Shown: positions 39,212-48,370 of the stretch, in pieces
How the letters are laid out: each line of letters opens with the position of its first letter
How positions within the stretch are numbered: the stretch's first letter is position 1
Assembly: GCF_023544715.1 (NCBI RefSeq)
Contig: NZ_JAMJEZ010000004.1
Coordinates: 84,386-148,385 of the forward strand
Length of the DNA stretch: 64,000 nucleotides
Direction of reading: 5' to 3'
Source: Pseudomonas eutrophicaquae
Lineage (GTDB): Bacteria; Pseudomonadota; Gammaproteobacteria; Pseudomonadales; Pseudomonadaceae
The notes under the pieces: generated by a model
Told to the model about the DNA's origin: nothing
The model's database searches: none
What the model saw: the letters and a program-made list of their open reading frames with translations, nothing else
Translations under genes and position numbers: made by a program

Positions 39212-39847
39212 CTACCCTGAACGGCGGGCCAGCAGGCCAGCCAGCAGACCGGTCAGGCAACCACTGATCAGACCGCCCAGGTGTGCCGCATTGGCGATCT
39301 CGCCAAAGCCGAGCCAGGCGGTGACGCCACTCAGGCAGATCAGCAGCCAGACCAGCATCAGGGTGATCACCCCGGAAGGCAGCGCCAGGCGCGGATCGGG
39401 CGCCAGACGCTGACGCAGCCAGCAATGCCCGAGCAGCCCGTACAGCACGCCAGAGAGCCCGCCGAACAGGACCGGCCCGCTGTAGAGAAACTCGGCCAGG
39501 TTGGAAATCAGGCTGTAAAGCAGCACCAGCGCCAGCAGCCACAGGCTACCGTGTACGCGCTCCAGCCGGCGACCCAGCTCCCAGAACCACAGCCCGTTCA
39601 TCGCCAGATGTAGCACGCCAAAGTGAATCAGCATCGGCGTGAACAGCCGCCACCACTGCCCCGCGGCCCAGGTCTCAGCCTGCGGCAGCATGTACAGGTA
39701 CTCACCGGAGAGGCGAAACGCGCTGAAGGTCAGCGGCTGCAGAACCGGCAGAAAGTCGCCGAACCGGCTGAGCAGCGCCACCAGCACGCTGGCCGAAAGG
39801 ATCAGCAAGGTCACCGGCAGACGCAGGGCGAGCAGGCGGGCGATCAT
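39212..39847 (-). CDS. Rhomboid-family intramembrane serine protease (rhombosortase-like)
   Basis: Membrane serine protease with six hydrophobic helices in 211 residues. The catalytic serine is in FGGLSGVLYGLLG (about residue 130) and the catalytic histidine in ANAAHLGGLISG (about 190); HFGVLHLAMN near 85 is the conserved second-helix motif. It resembles the rrtA/rhombosortase group, which processes GlyGly-CTERM proteins, but no such substrate is in the window. I chose ATG 39847, which overlaps the stop of the phosphatase gene (ATGA). Confidence 0.82.
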   Translation of the reverse strand: MIARLLALRLPVTLLILSASVLVALLSRFGDFLPVLQPLTFSAFRLSGEYLYMLPQAETWAAGQWWRLFTPMLIHFGVLHLAMNGLWFWELGRRLERVHGSLWLLALVLLYSLISNLAEFLYSGPVLFGGLSGVLYGLLGHCWLRQRLAPDPRLALPSGVITLMLVWLLICLSGVTAWLGFGEIANAAHLGGLISGCLTGLLAGLLARRSG

Positions 39848-40821
39848 GTATCCAGCGCCATCCCGCCGCCGACCTCGGCCCAGAAGAAGCGCTGCGGCTC
39901 GAGCACGCTTTCCTGATCGAGGCGATAAGCCACCAGCTTGCCGCGGCGCACCGCGCTGTAATCCAGGCACGCCAGATTGCGCTGCAGCGGGCGCGGGGTG
40001 CCGCGGCACCAGTAATGACCGACGAACAGCAGCGGCTCGTCCTCACCGTAGTGCAGCAGCGCAGCCTTTTGCGCATTGGAGAGTGGCAGGTTGGCCACCT
40101 CATCCGGCAGCGCATCGGGCTGGAAGACCAGATCGCCATAGGTCTCGGGCCGCTCGCCCCAGAACTTGGTCCGGAACACCCCGCGGGTGAAACCGTCCCG
40201 GCTGGTCAGGGTCATGCCGCCCGGCAGCGGCATGTCGATGCCGCGCAGCAGGCGCTGGATGCATTGGGCGGCAAAGCTGTTCCAGTCAGTGGCCTGCTGC
40301 AGAAAGGCCCGATCGACGGTGGCATCCGGGCATTCGCAGCGCAGGCGCTCGATCATCGCGGCGTCCCAGCAGGCATGCACCAGCCGGAAGCGTCCGGCAT
40401 CCATGCACAGCGGCAGGGTCTGGAACCAGCTGATGAAGTCACGCAGATCCCCCGGATGGCCCTCGAGCTGTTCGAGGGTTTCGCGGATCAGCCGGGCATT
40501 GTGCGGGCTATGCTCGCGCACATAACGCCGGCCACTGCCGAGCGGCGCCGGGGTGTGCCAGGCCAGCGCGTACCACTCGTGATTGCCCATCAGGCACAGC
40601 GCCTGCCCGGCAGCCACCATGTCATGCACCAGATGCAGGGTCTCGCGGATATGCGGGCCGCGATCGACCAGATCACCGAGAAAGATCGCCATGCGCTCAG
40701 GGTGCCGCCACACGCCGCCCTGACGCCGGTAGCCCAGCCCGGCCAGCAGACGCTCGAGCGCCCGCGCACAGCCATGCACATCGCCGATCAGGTCATAACC
40801 GCGCGCCGGATCGAGGAACAC
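39844..40821 (-). CDS. Metallophosphoesterase (calcineurin-like, PrpA/ApaH superfamily)
   Basis: Predicted di-metal phosphatase. The 325-residue protein has the superfamily motifs DLIGDVHG, LGDLVDRGP and LMGNHEWYAL, a histidine in RLVHACWD and a late one in LFVGHYWC. Translation starts at GTG 40821, overlapping the nadK TAG. Substrate unknown; diadenosine-polyphosphate or protein phosphatase activity are possible. Confidence 0.85.
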   Translation of the reverse strand: MFLDPARGYDLIGDVHGCARALERLLAGLGYRRQGGVWRHPERMAIFLGDLVDRGPHIRETLHLVHDMVAAGQALCLMGNHEWYALAWHTPAPLGSGRRYVREHSPHNARLIRETLEQLEGHPGDLRDFISWFQTLPLCMDAGRFRLVHACWDAAMIERLRCECPDATVDRAFLQQATDWNSFAAQCIQRLLRGIDMPLPGGMTLTSRDGFTRGVFRTKFWGERPETYGDLVFQPDALPDEVANLPLSNAQKAALLHYGEDEPLLFVGHYWCRGTPRPLQRNLACLDYSAVRRGKLVAYRLDQESVLEPQRFFWAEVGGGMALDT

Positions 40822-41708
40822 TATTCTTGCACTCCCAGACGGCTGCCCCAGCCCAGCTTGGTGCGGCAGATCTCGTAGTAGTTGTGCTCGACCGGATGGA
40901 TCAGCTGCAGCTTCTGGGCTTTCTTGCGGATCGACAGGGTGTCGCCCGGCGCACAGGTGAAGTGGTTCTGCCCGTCACAGGAAATCTGCGGATAGATCTG
41001 CAGCTCCGGCGAAACCACTACCTTCAGCTCACTGTTGCCATCCACCACGATCGGCCGGCTGGACAGCGTATGCGGGTACATCGGCACGATGACGATGGCA
41101 TCGAGCTTGGGGTGCATGATCGGCCCACCGGCCGACAGCGAATAGGCGGTGGAGCCGGTAGGGGTGGCGACGATCAGGCCATCGGCCTTCTGGCTGCAGA
41201 CGAAGTGGCCGTCGATGTAGAGCTCGAACTCCAGCATGCGCATCGACTTGCCCGGATGAAGCACCACATCATTGAGGGCATCGCTCTGCCCGATCGACTC
41301 CATGCCACGCCGCACCTCGGCCTCGAGCAGGAAGCGGCTTTCCATCAAATAGCGGCCTTCCAGCACCTCACTAACCCGTGCTTCCAGCTCATCAGGGCGG
41401 ATATCGGTCAGAAAGCCCAGGCTGCCGCGGTTGATGCCCAGCACCGGCGTGCCATGCCGCGCCATGGCGCGGGCGGCACCGAGCAGGCTGCCATCGCCAC
41501 CGACCACGATGACCAGATCACAGATCTCGCCCATCAGCTTGCGGGTACAGGTCTGCATGCCGTGCCCTGGGAGCATCTCGGCGATGCTGTCCTCGAGGAT
41601 CACATGCAGGTGGCGCTCCAGCAGGAAGCGCTTGAGGCGACGGATGGTATCGAGCACCCGCGAGCTGCCCAGACGCCCGATGATGCCGATGTTGCGAAAT
41701 TGATCCAT
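40821..41708 (-). CDS. nadK: NAD kinase
   Basis: Phosphorylates NAD to NADP. The 295-residue protein has GGDGS (VIVVGGDGSLLG, near residue 70), the NAD-contact loop RGSLGFLTD and the ATPTGSTAYSLSAGGP motif near 175. It is followed without gap by the phosphatase and rhomboid genes and has its own promoter at 41744-41772. Confidence 0.96.
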   Translation of the reverse strand: MDQFRNIGIIGRLGSSRVLDTIRRLKRFLLERHLHVILEDSIAEMLPGHGMQTCTRKLMGEICDLVIVVGGDGSLLGAARAMARHGTPVLGINRGSLGFLTDIRPDELEARVSEVLEGRYLMESRFLLEAEVRRGMESIGQSDALNDVVLHPGKSMRMLEFELYIDGHFVCSQKADGLIVATPTGSTAYSLSAGGPIMHPKLDAIVIVPMYPHTLSSRPIVVDGNSELKVVVSPELQIYPQISCDGQNHFTCAPGDTLSIRKKAQKLQLIHPVEHNYYEICRTKLGWGSRLGVQE

Positions 41709-41743
41709 GGAGATCCTGCCGGCTTGTCTGTGTAAGTGCGGCG

Positions 41744-41772
41744 ATTATGGGTGATGCTCGCCATGGCGGCAA
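41744..41772 (-). promoter_or_regulatory. Likely nadK promoter
   Basis: On the minus strand TTGCCG (41772-41767), 17-base spacer, CATAAT (41749-41744), 36 bases before the nadK ATG. The -10 matches 5 of 6 and the -35 matches 4 of 6 consensus positions. The upstream box overlaps no coding sequence. Confidence 0.55.
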
Positions 41773-41778
41773 ACCACC

Positions 41779-42744
41779 TCAGGCACGGGCCAGGTGCTGC
41801 AAACGCGCTTGCAGGGCACGTCGCCCCTGCAAACCGCCGCTGTGTACAGCGACGATCCGGGTGCCTGGCCGGATCTCCCCGCGCTGTAGCGCATCACGCA
41901 GTGCCAGCAGCAGCTTGCCGGTGTACAGCGGCTCCAGCGCTACGCCGGTTTCCTGCTCGAACGCCTGCATGAAGCGCGCCAGCTCAGCATCAATCCTTGC
42001 AAAGCCGCCACGGCTGGCATCGATCAGGCGCGGGAATGTGGCGTGCGGGCCGCCCGCCGCCTGCAGCAGGCGCTGCAGCTGCGCCGATACGCCATGATCG
42101 GGCGGTACTGCCAGGGCGCCGACCACCTGCTGCCCTGACGCTGCGCCCAGTGCCAGGCCGGCCAGCGTGGTACCAGTGCCGGCTGCAGCCCAGATCTGGT
42201 CTACCCGTGACCAGCCCAGCAGGGCCTTTTGCTGCTCGATCATCGTCACCAGACGGGCACAGCTATGTGCGGCGGCAAGGTTGCTCCCGCCCTCCTCCAG
42301 AATCAGAAAGCCCGGATAACGGGCCTGCCAGGGTGCCCAGAAGTCGGCCTGATGGCGCTGACGGTAGCCGCCATAGCCCAGCCAATGCAGCTGCATGCCG
42401 TAGCGCGCAAGATCTCGTACGGTCGGGGTGTCCTGTGGATGGCCGCGCAGCAGTCCGACCGTCAGCAGCCCCAGATGCTGGCCGGCCGCCGCCAGGGCGT
42501 GCAGATGATTGGAGTGCGCCCCACCCAGACTGATCAGCCCCGGCGCTGCACCGCGCTGCGCCTCGGCCAGGATCGGCGCCAGCTTGAAGGCCTTGTTGCC
42601 TCCCCAGCGGGGGTCCAGAAGATCCAGGCGCAGCAGCGCCAGCTCCACCGCAGCCTGCTCTAGCCAGGCACAATCCAGCCGCTGCAGCGGTGCCGGCTGG
42701 TCACAACCGGGCAGCAGCGGTGGCAGGGATAACGTAGGAAACAT
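41779..42744 (-). CDS. ACC deaminase / D-cysteine desulfhydrase family PLP enzyme
   Basis: Fold-type II PLP enzyme. The 321-residue protein has the PLP-lysine region RWGGNKAFKL near residue 45, SLGGAHSNHLHALA near 70 and the phosphate-binding AAGTGTTLAGLALG near 180. D-cysteine desulfhydrase (pyruvate, sulfide and ammonia from D-cysteine) is more likely than true ACC deaminase given ordinary genomic occurrence, but sequence alone does not decide. I chose ATG 42744 (MFPTLSLPPLLPG); the frame is open 72 codons further upstream. Confidence 0.8.
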   Translation of the reverse strand: MFPTLSLPPLLPGCDQPAPLQRLDCAWLEQAAVELALLRLDLLDPRWGGNKAFKLAPILAEAQRGAAPGLISLGGAHSNHLHALAAAGQHLGLLTVGLLRGHPQDTPTVRDLARYGMQLHWLGYGGYRQRHQADFWAPWQARYPGFLILEEGGSNLAAAHSCARLVTMIEQQKALLGWSRVDQIWAAAGTGTTLAGLALGAASGQQVVGALAVPPDHGVSAQLQRLLQAAGGPHATFPRLIDASRGGFARIDAELARFMQAFEQETGVALEPLYTGKLLLALRDALQRGEIRPGTRIVAVHSGGLQGRRALQARLQHLARA

Positions 42745-42969
42745 CAGCGCGCCGTCATGCAATCGATGGCGGTGACCATAGGCGGCAACACGCACCAGGG
42801 CAAGGGGCTCAGCAATAGCCGGGGGCAGGCGAGGAAGGGATATGGAGCGGCGCCAAAGCAGGCAGGGGAATGGTCTGGCGCAAGAAGCGGAGGAATACTT
42901 GGTTGGTACGGGTTCAGCGCAGATGAGGCGCGCGGCATGGACTGCCGCGGCCTGCATCAAGGAAGGGAT

Positions 42970-43056
42970 TCATAGCTCGGTTGCATCCTCTACCACGTCC
43001 GGGCAGTCACGCTCGGCTTCGCGCAGGGCCAGCAGTTCTTCTTGATAGTCATCCAT
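42970..43056 (-). CDS. 28-residue acidic small protein
   Basis: Short frame on the minus strand starting MDDYQEELLALREAERD and ending in an acidic CPDVVEDATEL-like tail. ATG 43056 has GAGGA 6 bases upstream, an excellent ribosome site for so short a frame. The composition (9 Asp/Glu in the first 20) and codon use look protein-like. It lies between the tRNA operon terminator and the PLP enzyme gene, in a stretch otherwise without genes (42745-43191). I believe similar tiny acidic proteins are annotated in Pseudomonas, but I cannot confirm the family. Confidence 0.55.
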   Translation of the reverse strand: MDDYQEELLALREAERDCPDVVEDATEL

Positions 43057-43154
43057 GGAAAATCCTCTTGTGGCTGGATGGGTTTCGTCGTGCTTCGACA
43101 ACGAGTATCAGCCTAAAGATCCGGGATGACGAAAAAGTGACTGTTGCAGAAAGT

Positions 43155-43188
43155 AAAAAACCCTTCGAGATTGCTCTCAAAGGGTTTT
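43155..43188 (-). terminator. Terminator of the tRNA-Val-Asp-Asp operon
   Basis: On the minus strand a 14-bp stem (AAAACCCTTTGAGA / TCTCGAAGGGTTTT, one G-U pair, GCAA tetraloop) with T-rich 3' arm followed by TT. It begins 4 bases after the last tRNA-Asp. Confidence 0.9.
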
Positions 43189-43191
43189 ATA

Positions 43192-43268
43192 TGGCGCAGC
43201 GGACGGGACTCGAACCCGCGACCCCCGGCGTGACAGGCCGGTATTCTAACCGACTGAACTACCGCTGC
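43192..43268 (-). tRNA. tRNA-Asp (GTC), downstream copy
   Basis: 77 nt including encoded CCA. Acceptor GCAGCGG pairs with CCGCTGC, discriminator G; anticodon stem CCGGC/GCCGG with loop CTGTCAC gives anticodon GTC. T-loop TTCGAGT. Third tRNA of the operon. Confidence 0.97.
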
Positions 43269-43357
43269 GTGTCGGTTGGACTTGCGTCCATGGAACTCTG
43301 TTTCACATCTCTGCCTTGGCAGAAATTTTGGGAACACACTTTGTATCTTCCCGAATA

Positions 43358-43434
43358 TGGCGCAGTGGACGGGACTCGAACCCGCGACCCCCGGCGTGAC
43401 AGGCCGGTATTCTAACCGACTGAACTACCACTGC
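43358..43434 (-). tRNA. tRNA-Asp (GTC), upstream copy
   Basis: 77 nt including CCA. Identical to the other tRNA-Asp except that acceptor pair 5-68 is U-A rather than C-G (GCAGTGG/CCACTGC), a compensated change. The bases just upstream of both copies share a TGGACTTGCGTCC stretch, suggesting tandem duplication of the gene with its spacer. Confidence 0.97.
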
Positions 43435-43479
43435 GCGTCGGCTGGACTTGCGTCCGGTACTACTGTTTTGTGCAAGTTC

Positions 43480-43555
43480 TGGTGGCTGATGACGGGATCG
43501 AACCGCCGACCCCCTGCGTGTGATGCAGGTGCTCTCCCAGCTGAGCTAATCAGCC
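43480..43555 (-). tRNA. tRNA-Val (CAC)
   Basis: 76 nt including CCA. Acceptor GGCTGAT pairs with ATCAGCC; anticodon stem CCTGC/GCAGG with loop ATCACAC gives anticodon CAC, which reads GTG valine codons. First tRNA of the operon, directly after the promoter. Confidence 0.95.
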
Positions 43556-43576
43556 AGTGCCTTGCGACAGGCGCGA

Positions 43577-43605
43577 ACTTTACGCATGAGCCAACGCTAA
43601 GTCAA
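43577..43605 (-). promoter_or_regulatory. Stable-RNA promoter of the tRNA operon
   Basis: On the minus strand TTGACT (43605-43600), 17-base spacer, TAAAGT (43582-43577), then a GC-rich discriminator TCGCGCC, typical of stringently controlled tRNA promoters. Start is about 15 bases before tRNA-Val. Confidence 0.75.
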
Positions 43606-43663
43606 CAGCACATAAGGATTTTTTCGTTTTACCGGGTGGGCGCAGAATCCACTGCGCAGCCGC

Positions 43664-44434
43664 TCACTCGGCGTAGATCATCCGCCGGGTCATGCCGCCG
43701 TCGATGATGAACTCCTGGCCTGTGACAAAACTGCTGTCAGCCGACAACAGCCAAGCCACCAGTGATGCCACATCCTCGACCTGCCCTACCCGGCCCACCG
43801 GATGCTGGGCGTGATCGGCCACCGACCAGGGCGCTGCCTGCTGCTGGGCGGGGTCTCGCGCATCGATCCAGCCGGGACTGACCGCATTGACCCGCACATG
43901 AGGCCCCAGACTCACCGCCAGCGCATGGGTCAGTGCCAGCAGGCCACCCTTGCTGGCGGCATAAGCCTCGCAGTGCGCTTCAGATTGATGTGCACGGGTC
44001 GAGGTCAGGTTGACGATGGCACCGCGCACCGCCCGCAGATGAGGCGCACAGGCCCTCGCTAGCAGCAGCGGCCCGGTCAAATTGATCGCAAGGACCGCCT
44101 GCCAGTCATCCAGCGCCAGTTGATCGAGCGGCACACCATGGGCACGGGTCTGCGCCGCATTGTTGACCAGCGCATCCAGACGCCCGAAGCGCTCGATCAG
44201 CGCATCCACCACCGCACTGACCTGCGCCTCGTCCGCCACATCCAGCGCCATGAAGTGCGCCTGATCCCCTAGGGCCTCGGCCACTTGCCTTCCCCGCGAT
44301 ACATCGCGGTCAGCCAGCACCACCTGCCAACCCTCGACCAGCAGCCAGGCAGCAATCCCCAGACCAATCCCGCGGACAGCACCAGTCACCAGCGCAACCG
44401 GCCGCGGCGGAAGCTCCAAGGGGAGTTCGATCAC
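43664..44434 (-). CDS. Short-chain dehydrogenase/reductase
   Basis: Classical SDR, NAD(P)-dependent oxidoreductase of unknown substrate. The 256-residue protein shows the nucleotide motif TGAVRGIG (about 17-24), NNAA near 88, catalytic serine region [13 protein letters not shown] near 155 and PGWID. Aspartate in LADRDVS at the end of beta-2 suggests NAD preference. It starts at a GTG that overlaps the metZ stop (GTGA), so it is translated with metZ. Confidence 0.88.
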   Translation of the reverse strand: MIELPLELPPRPVALVTGAVRGIGLGIAAWLLVEGWQVVLADRDVSRGRQVAEALGDQAHFMALDVADEAQVSAVVDALIERFGRLDALVNNAAQTRAHGVPLDQLALDDWQAVLAINLTGPLLLARACAPHLRAVRGAIVNLTSTRAHQSEAHCEAYAASKGGLLALTHALAVSLGPHVRVNAVSPGWIDARDPAQQQAAPWSVADHAQHPVGRVGQVEDVASLVAWLLSADSSFVTGQEFIIDGGMTRRMIYAE

Positions 44435-45642
44435 AGGGCTGCCAGACCGCGTGCCAGATCGGCCTTGAGGTCCTCCAGATCCTCAAGCCCCACCGCCAGA
44501 CGGATCAGGCTGTCACTGATACCCGCAGCCGCCCGCGCCTCGGGGCTCAGGCGACCGTGCGAGGTGCTGGCCGGGTGGGCGATGGTGGTCTTGGTATCCC
44601 CGAGGTTGGTGGTGATCGAGATCATCCGCGTGTTGTCGATCACCCGCCAGGCGGCGGCCTTGTCACCCTTGACCTCGAAGCTGACCACCGCACCAAAACC
44701 GGTCTGCTGCTGGCAGGCCAGCGCATGCTGCGGGTGGCTGGACAGCCCGGCGTAGTAGACGCGCGCCACCTGCGGCTGCTGCTCCAGCCACTCGGCCAGC
44801 GCCTGGGCACTGGCGCAGTGGGCCAGCATGCGCACCTTGAGGGTTTCCAGCCCCTTGAGGAACAACCAGGCATTGAAGGGGCTCAAGGTCGGCCCGGCGG
44901 TGCGCAAGAAGCCCACCATCTCCTGCATTTCCTTGGCCCGTCCGGCTACCACACCGCCCAGGCAGCGGCCCTGACCGTCGATGTATTTGGTGGCCGAATG
45001 GATGACGATGTCCGCCCCGAGCTTGAGGGGCTGCTGCAGCACCGGCGTGCAGAAGCAGTTATCCACCGCCAGCAGCGCGCCGTGCGCATGCGCGACCTCG
45101 GCCAGCGCCGCGATGTCGACCAGCTCGGCCAGCGGATTGGAGGGCGACTCGACAATGAACAGTTTGGTATTGGGCTTGCAGGCGGCAGCCCAGGCGTCGA
45201 GATCGGCCAGCGGCGGGTAATCCACCTCGATGCCAAAGCGCTTGAAGTACTTGTCGAACAGGCTGATGGTCGAGCCGAACACGCTGCGCGAGACCAGCAC
45301 ATGGTCACCGGCGCTGCACAGGCTCATCACCATTGCCAGCATCGCGCCCATCCCCGAGGCCGTCGCCACGGCCTGCTCGGCACACTCCAGCGCGGCAATG
45401 CGCTCCTCGAAGGTGCGCACGGTGGGGTTGGTGTAGCGCGAATAGACGTTACCCGGCTGCTCGCCGCCAAAGCGTGCGGCGGCATCAGCGGCGCTGCGGA
45501 ACACGTAGCTGGAAGTCATGAACAGGGCTTCACCGTGCTCACCCTCGGGGCTGCGCCGCTGACCGGCACGCACCGCCAGGGTATCGAAAGCCGCCTCGCT
45601 GAGGTCACTGTCCAGCCGTCCGGCCTGCCATTCTTGAGTCAT
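44431..45642 (-). CDS. metZ: O-succinylhomoserine sulfhydrylase
   Basis: PLP enzyme making homocysteine directly from O-succinylhomoserine and sulfide, the Pseudomonas methionine route. The 403-residue protein has the Cys/Met-metabolism features: [20 protein letters not shown] near residue 68, ASGMGAMLA, and the PLP lysine in [12 protein letters not shown] near 210. Gene order purF-metZ supports MetZ rather than cystathionine gamma-lyase. Confidence 0.94.
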   Translation of the reverse strand: MTQEWQAGRLDSDLSEAAFDTLAVRAGQRRSPEGEHGEALFMTSSYVFRSAADAAARFGGEQPGNVYSRYTNPTVRTFEERIAALECAEQAVATASGMGAMLAMVMSLCSAGDHVLVSRSVFGSTISLFDKYFKRFGIEVDYPPLADLDAWAAACKPNTKLFIVESPSNPLAELVDIAALAEVAHAHGALLAVDNCFCTPVLQQPLKLGADIVIHSATKYIDGQGRCLGGVVAGRAKEMQEMVGFLRTAGPTLSPFNAWLFLKGLETLKVRMLAHCASAQALAEWLEQQPQVARVYYAGLSSHPQHALACQQQTGFGAVVSFEVKGDKAAAWRVIDNTRMISITTNLGDTKTTIAHPASTSHGRLSPEARAAAGISDSLIRLAVGLEDLEDLKADLARGLAAL

Positions 45643-45700
45643 CTTGCTCTCCTCTGGCGGCAGGCCCGGGCCTTGCGCGGCCGGTGCCGCCGCCGGTTGA

Positions 45701-45719
45701 GGGCGCCCAACAGGCGCCC
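45701..45719. other. Hairpin in purF-metZ gap
   Basis: Perfect 7-bp stem GGGCGCC / GGCGCCC with a 5-base loop just after the purF stop. There is no T-run, so it may stabilise or attenuate the transcript rather than terminate it. Confidence 0.3.
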
Positions 45720-45725
45720 CTCGGC

Positions 45726-47231
45726 TCAGTTGTTGTGCAGATCGATGATCGCGTTGACCGGGCCGGGGCCGGCCTTGGCCTGATCATTACGAGCCGCGTC
45801 GATGCGCTGCAGGTACGCCTCATTGACGTCACCGGTGACGTAGTTGCCATCGAAGACTGCACTGTCGAAGTCGGCAATCTTGATCTTGCCGCCACCGACC
45901 GCCTCCTTGAGATCTTCCAGATCCTGGTAGACCAGCCAGTCGGTGCCGATCAGCTCACCTACCTCTTCAGTGGTGCGGCCGTGGGCGATCAGCTCATGGG
46001 CGCTGGGCATGTCGATGCCGTAGACATTCGGGTAGCGTACCGCCGGCGCCGCCGAGCAGAAGTAGACCTTGCGGGCCCCGGCATCGCGGGCCATCTGGAT
46101 GATCTGCTTGCAGGTGGTGCCGCGCACGATCGAGTCATCGACCAGCATCACGTTCTTGCCACGGAACTCCAGATCGATGGCGTTGAGCTTCTGGCGCACC
46201 GATTTCTTGCGCGCCGCCTGGCCGGGCATGATGAAAGTGCGGCCGATGTAGCGGTTCTTGACGAAGCCCTCGCGGAACTTCACGCCCAGACGGTTGGCCA
46301 GCTCCAGCGCCGAGGTACGGCTGGTGTCGGGGATCGGAATGATCACGTCGATATCGTGATCCGGGCGCTCGCGCAGGATCTTCTCGGCCAGCTTCTCACC
46401 CATGCGCAGGCGCGCCTTGTAGACCGAGACGCCATCCATAATCGAATCCGGACGCGCCAGGTAGACGTACTCGAAGATGCACGGCGAGAGGTTGGGGTTC
46501 TCCGCGCACTGGCAGGTGTGCAGCTGGCCTTCGGGGGTGATGTACACCGCCTCGCCCGGGGCGAGGTCACGAATCACGGTGAAGCCGAGCACATCCAGTG
46601 CCACGCTTTCCGAGGCGATCATGTACTCCACGCCTTCATCGGTATGCCGCTGCCCGAACACGATCGGGCGGATGCCATGCGGATCGCGGAAACCGACGAT
46701 GCCGTAACCGGTGATCATCGCCACCACCGCATAACCGCCACGGCAGCGCTGATGCACACCCGCCACCGCGGCAAAGATATCGTCAGCGGTCGGCTGCAGC
46801 TGGTTGCGCACCGCCAGCTCGTGGGCGAACACGTTGAGCAGCACTTCCGAGTCGGAATTGGTGTTGATGTGGCGCAGGTCCGAGGCGTAGATCTCGCGCG
46901 ACAGCTGATCGACGTTGGTCAGGTTGCCGTTATGCGCCAGGGTGATGCCATAGGGCGAGTTGACGTAGAACGGCTGCGCCTCGGCCGAGCTGGAGCTACC
47001 GGCGGTCGGGTAGCGCACATGGCCGATGCCGATGTTGCCGATCAGCCGCTGCATGTGCCGCGTGTGGAACACGTCACGCACCAAGCCGTTGTCCTTGCGC
47101 AGGAAGAGGCGACCGTCATGACTGGTCACGATGCCGGCAGCGTCCTGGCCGCGGTGCTGAAGAACCGTAAGGGCATCATAGAGCGACTGGTTGACGCTCG
47201 ACTTACCCACCATACCAACGATGCCACACAT
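45726..47231 (-). CDS. purF: Amidophosphoribosyltransferase
   Basis: First committed step of purine synthesis, making 5-phosphoribosylamine from PRPP and glutamine. The 501-residue protein begins [10 protein letters not shown] at ATG 47231, so the catalytic cysteine becomes the N-terminus after Met removal; an ATG 3 codons upstream would not allow this. The PRPP-binding signature is [14 protein letters not shown] near residue 360. It lies 25 bases after cvpA, the classic cvpA-purF pair. Confidence 0.97.
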   Translation of the reverse strand: MCGIVGMVGKSSVNQSLYDALTVLQHRGQDAAGIVTSHDGRLFLRKDNGLVRDVFHTRHMQRLIGNIGIGHVRYPTAGSSSSAEAQPFYVNSPYGITLAHNGNLTNVDQLSREIYASDLRHINTNSDSEVLLNVFAHELAVRNQLQPTADDIFAAVAGVHQRCRGGYAVVAMITGYGIVGFRDPHGIRPIVFGQRHTDEGVEYMIASESVALDVLGFTVIRDLAPGEAVYITPEGQLHTCQCAENPNLSPCIFEYVYLARPDSIMDGVSVYKARLRMGEKLAEKILRERPDHDIDVIIPIPDTSRTSALELANRLGVKFREGFVKNRYIGRTFIMPGQAARKKSVRQKLNAIDLEFRGKNVMLVDDSIVRGTTCKQIIQMARDAGARKVYFCSAAPAVRYPNVYGIDMPSAHELIAHGRTTEEVGELIGTDWLVYQDLEDLKEAVGGGKIKIADFDSAVFDGNYVTGDVNEAYLQRIDAARNDQAKAGPGPVNAIIDLHNN

Positions 47232-47256
47232 GCGACGCAACCCCTAGAAAGTCAGG

Positions 47257-47784
47257 CTAAAGCGGGAAAGCCGCACGCCCCGGAAGGTGTGCGGCGGCGG
47301 CCGAGGGATCGAAGAAGCCCATCAACTGGGTCTTCGCCCACTCGGCGATCATCAGAAATTCGGGCAGCAGCACCGATTGCTGCCACCAGGGATCCTGCTG
47401 GACGGGCGCAAGATTCAGCAGCCCGACCAGCACCACCACGATCAGCGCCCCGCGGGCCAGGCCGAACAGCGTGCCCAGCAGGCGATCGATGCCGCTCAAC
47501 CCCGTGGCATGCACCAGCATGCCGAGCAGGTGAGTCACCAGCGCACCGATCATCAGGGTCAGGACGAACAGGATCGAGCGGGCGGCAATCGCGCGGGCCG
47601 AGGGCAGTTCGATATAGGGCGTCAGGTACTCGGCCAGCGCCGCCCCGTACACCCAGGAAATCGCCCCGGCCGCCACCCAGACACACAACGACAGGGCTTC
47701 CCTGACGAATCCACGGCTCAGGCTGAGCAGCGCGGAGACGCCAATCAGCGCCAGGATCACCCAGTCGGTCCAGTTGAATGCCAC
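47257..47784 (-). CDS. cvpA: CvpA family membrane protein
   Basis: Inner-membrane protein needed for colicin V production in E. coli and linked to envelope integrity. The 175 residues include four hydrophobic helices (about 5-22, 28-46, 64-84, 102-122) and the family motif GFVREALSL. Sits directly upstream of purF. Confidence 0.93.
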   Translation of the reverse strand: MAFNWTDWVILALIGVSALLSLSRGFVREALSLCVWVAAGAISWVYGAALAEYLTPYIELPSARAIAARSILFVLTLMIGALVTHLLGMLVHATGLSGIDRLLGTLFGLARGALIVVVLVGLLNLAPVQQDPWWQQSVLLPEFLMIAEWAKTQLMGFFDPSAAAAHLPGRAAFPL

Positions 47785-47859
47785 GATCCGCGCTACCTGC
47801 CAGCAGGAAAATGAGCGCGGATTCTAGCAGAGCGCAGCCCGGCGAGTCAGCCCGGACGC

Positions 47860-48342
47860 TCAGCGCGCCTCCGGCTGAAAACGCACGATCATCGGCTGCA
47901 CCTTGAGCTTCTTGCCGAGGATGGCTGCCATCCGCTCAGCCTCCGCGCGCTGGATCAGCGGCCCGACCAGCACCCGGTGCAGACCGCCAGCCGAGCGCAG
48001 GTAAGCGTTGTAACCTTGGCGGCGCAGGGTCTGCTGCAGCTCGCGGGCCCGCTCAAGATTGGACAAACCCGCCAGCTGCACCGACCAGCTGACCGGCAGC
48101 CCCGCCGTATCGAGCGCACTGCCGGGCACTGTGGCGGCGTCAGCCGGAGCCGGCGCCGCAGTGGGCGCAGCCGGTGTGGCCGCACCGATCGATGGTGGCG
48201 CCGGCGGTGCCGGCACCTGTACCTCGACGGCACGCGGGCGATCCTCGCGGCTGAACAGCATGGGCAGGAAGATCGCGGCCAGAGCCAACAGGACCACAGC
48301 GCCCACGATGCGTTGTTTCAGGCGCTCATCCAGCAGAGCCAT
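47860..48342 (-). CDS. SPOR-domain protein (DedD-like)
   Basis: Single-pass protein probably localised to the division septum. The 160 residues comprise a short cytoplasmic N-terminus, one transmembrane helix (about 11-28, IVGAVVLLALAAIFLPMLF), a Pro/Ala linker (45-80) and a C-terminal SPOR domain (about 83-158, SWSVQLAGLSNLERARELQ). SPOR domains bind denuded septal glycan. Position between folC and cvpA is that of dedD in gammaproteobacteria. Confidence 0.9.
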   Translation of the reverse strand: MALLDERLKQRIVGAVVLLALAAIFLPMLFSREDRPRAVEVQVPAPPAPPSIGAATPAAPTAAPAPADAATVPGSALDTAGLPVSWSVQLAGLSNLERARELQQTLRRQGYNAYLRSAGGLHRVLVGPLIQRAEAERMAAILGKKLKVQPMIVRFQPEAR

Positions 48343-48370
48343 CCGATGTCCTCTTTAACATTGAAGGCGC

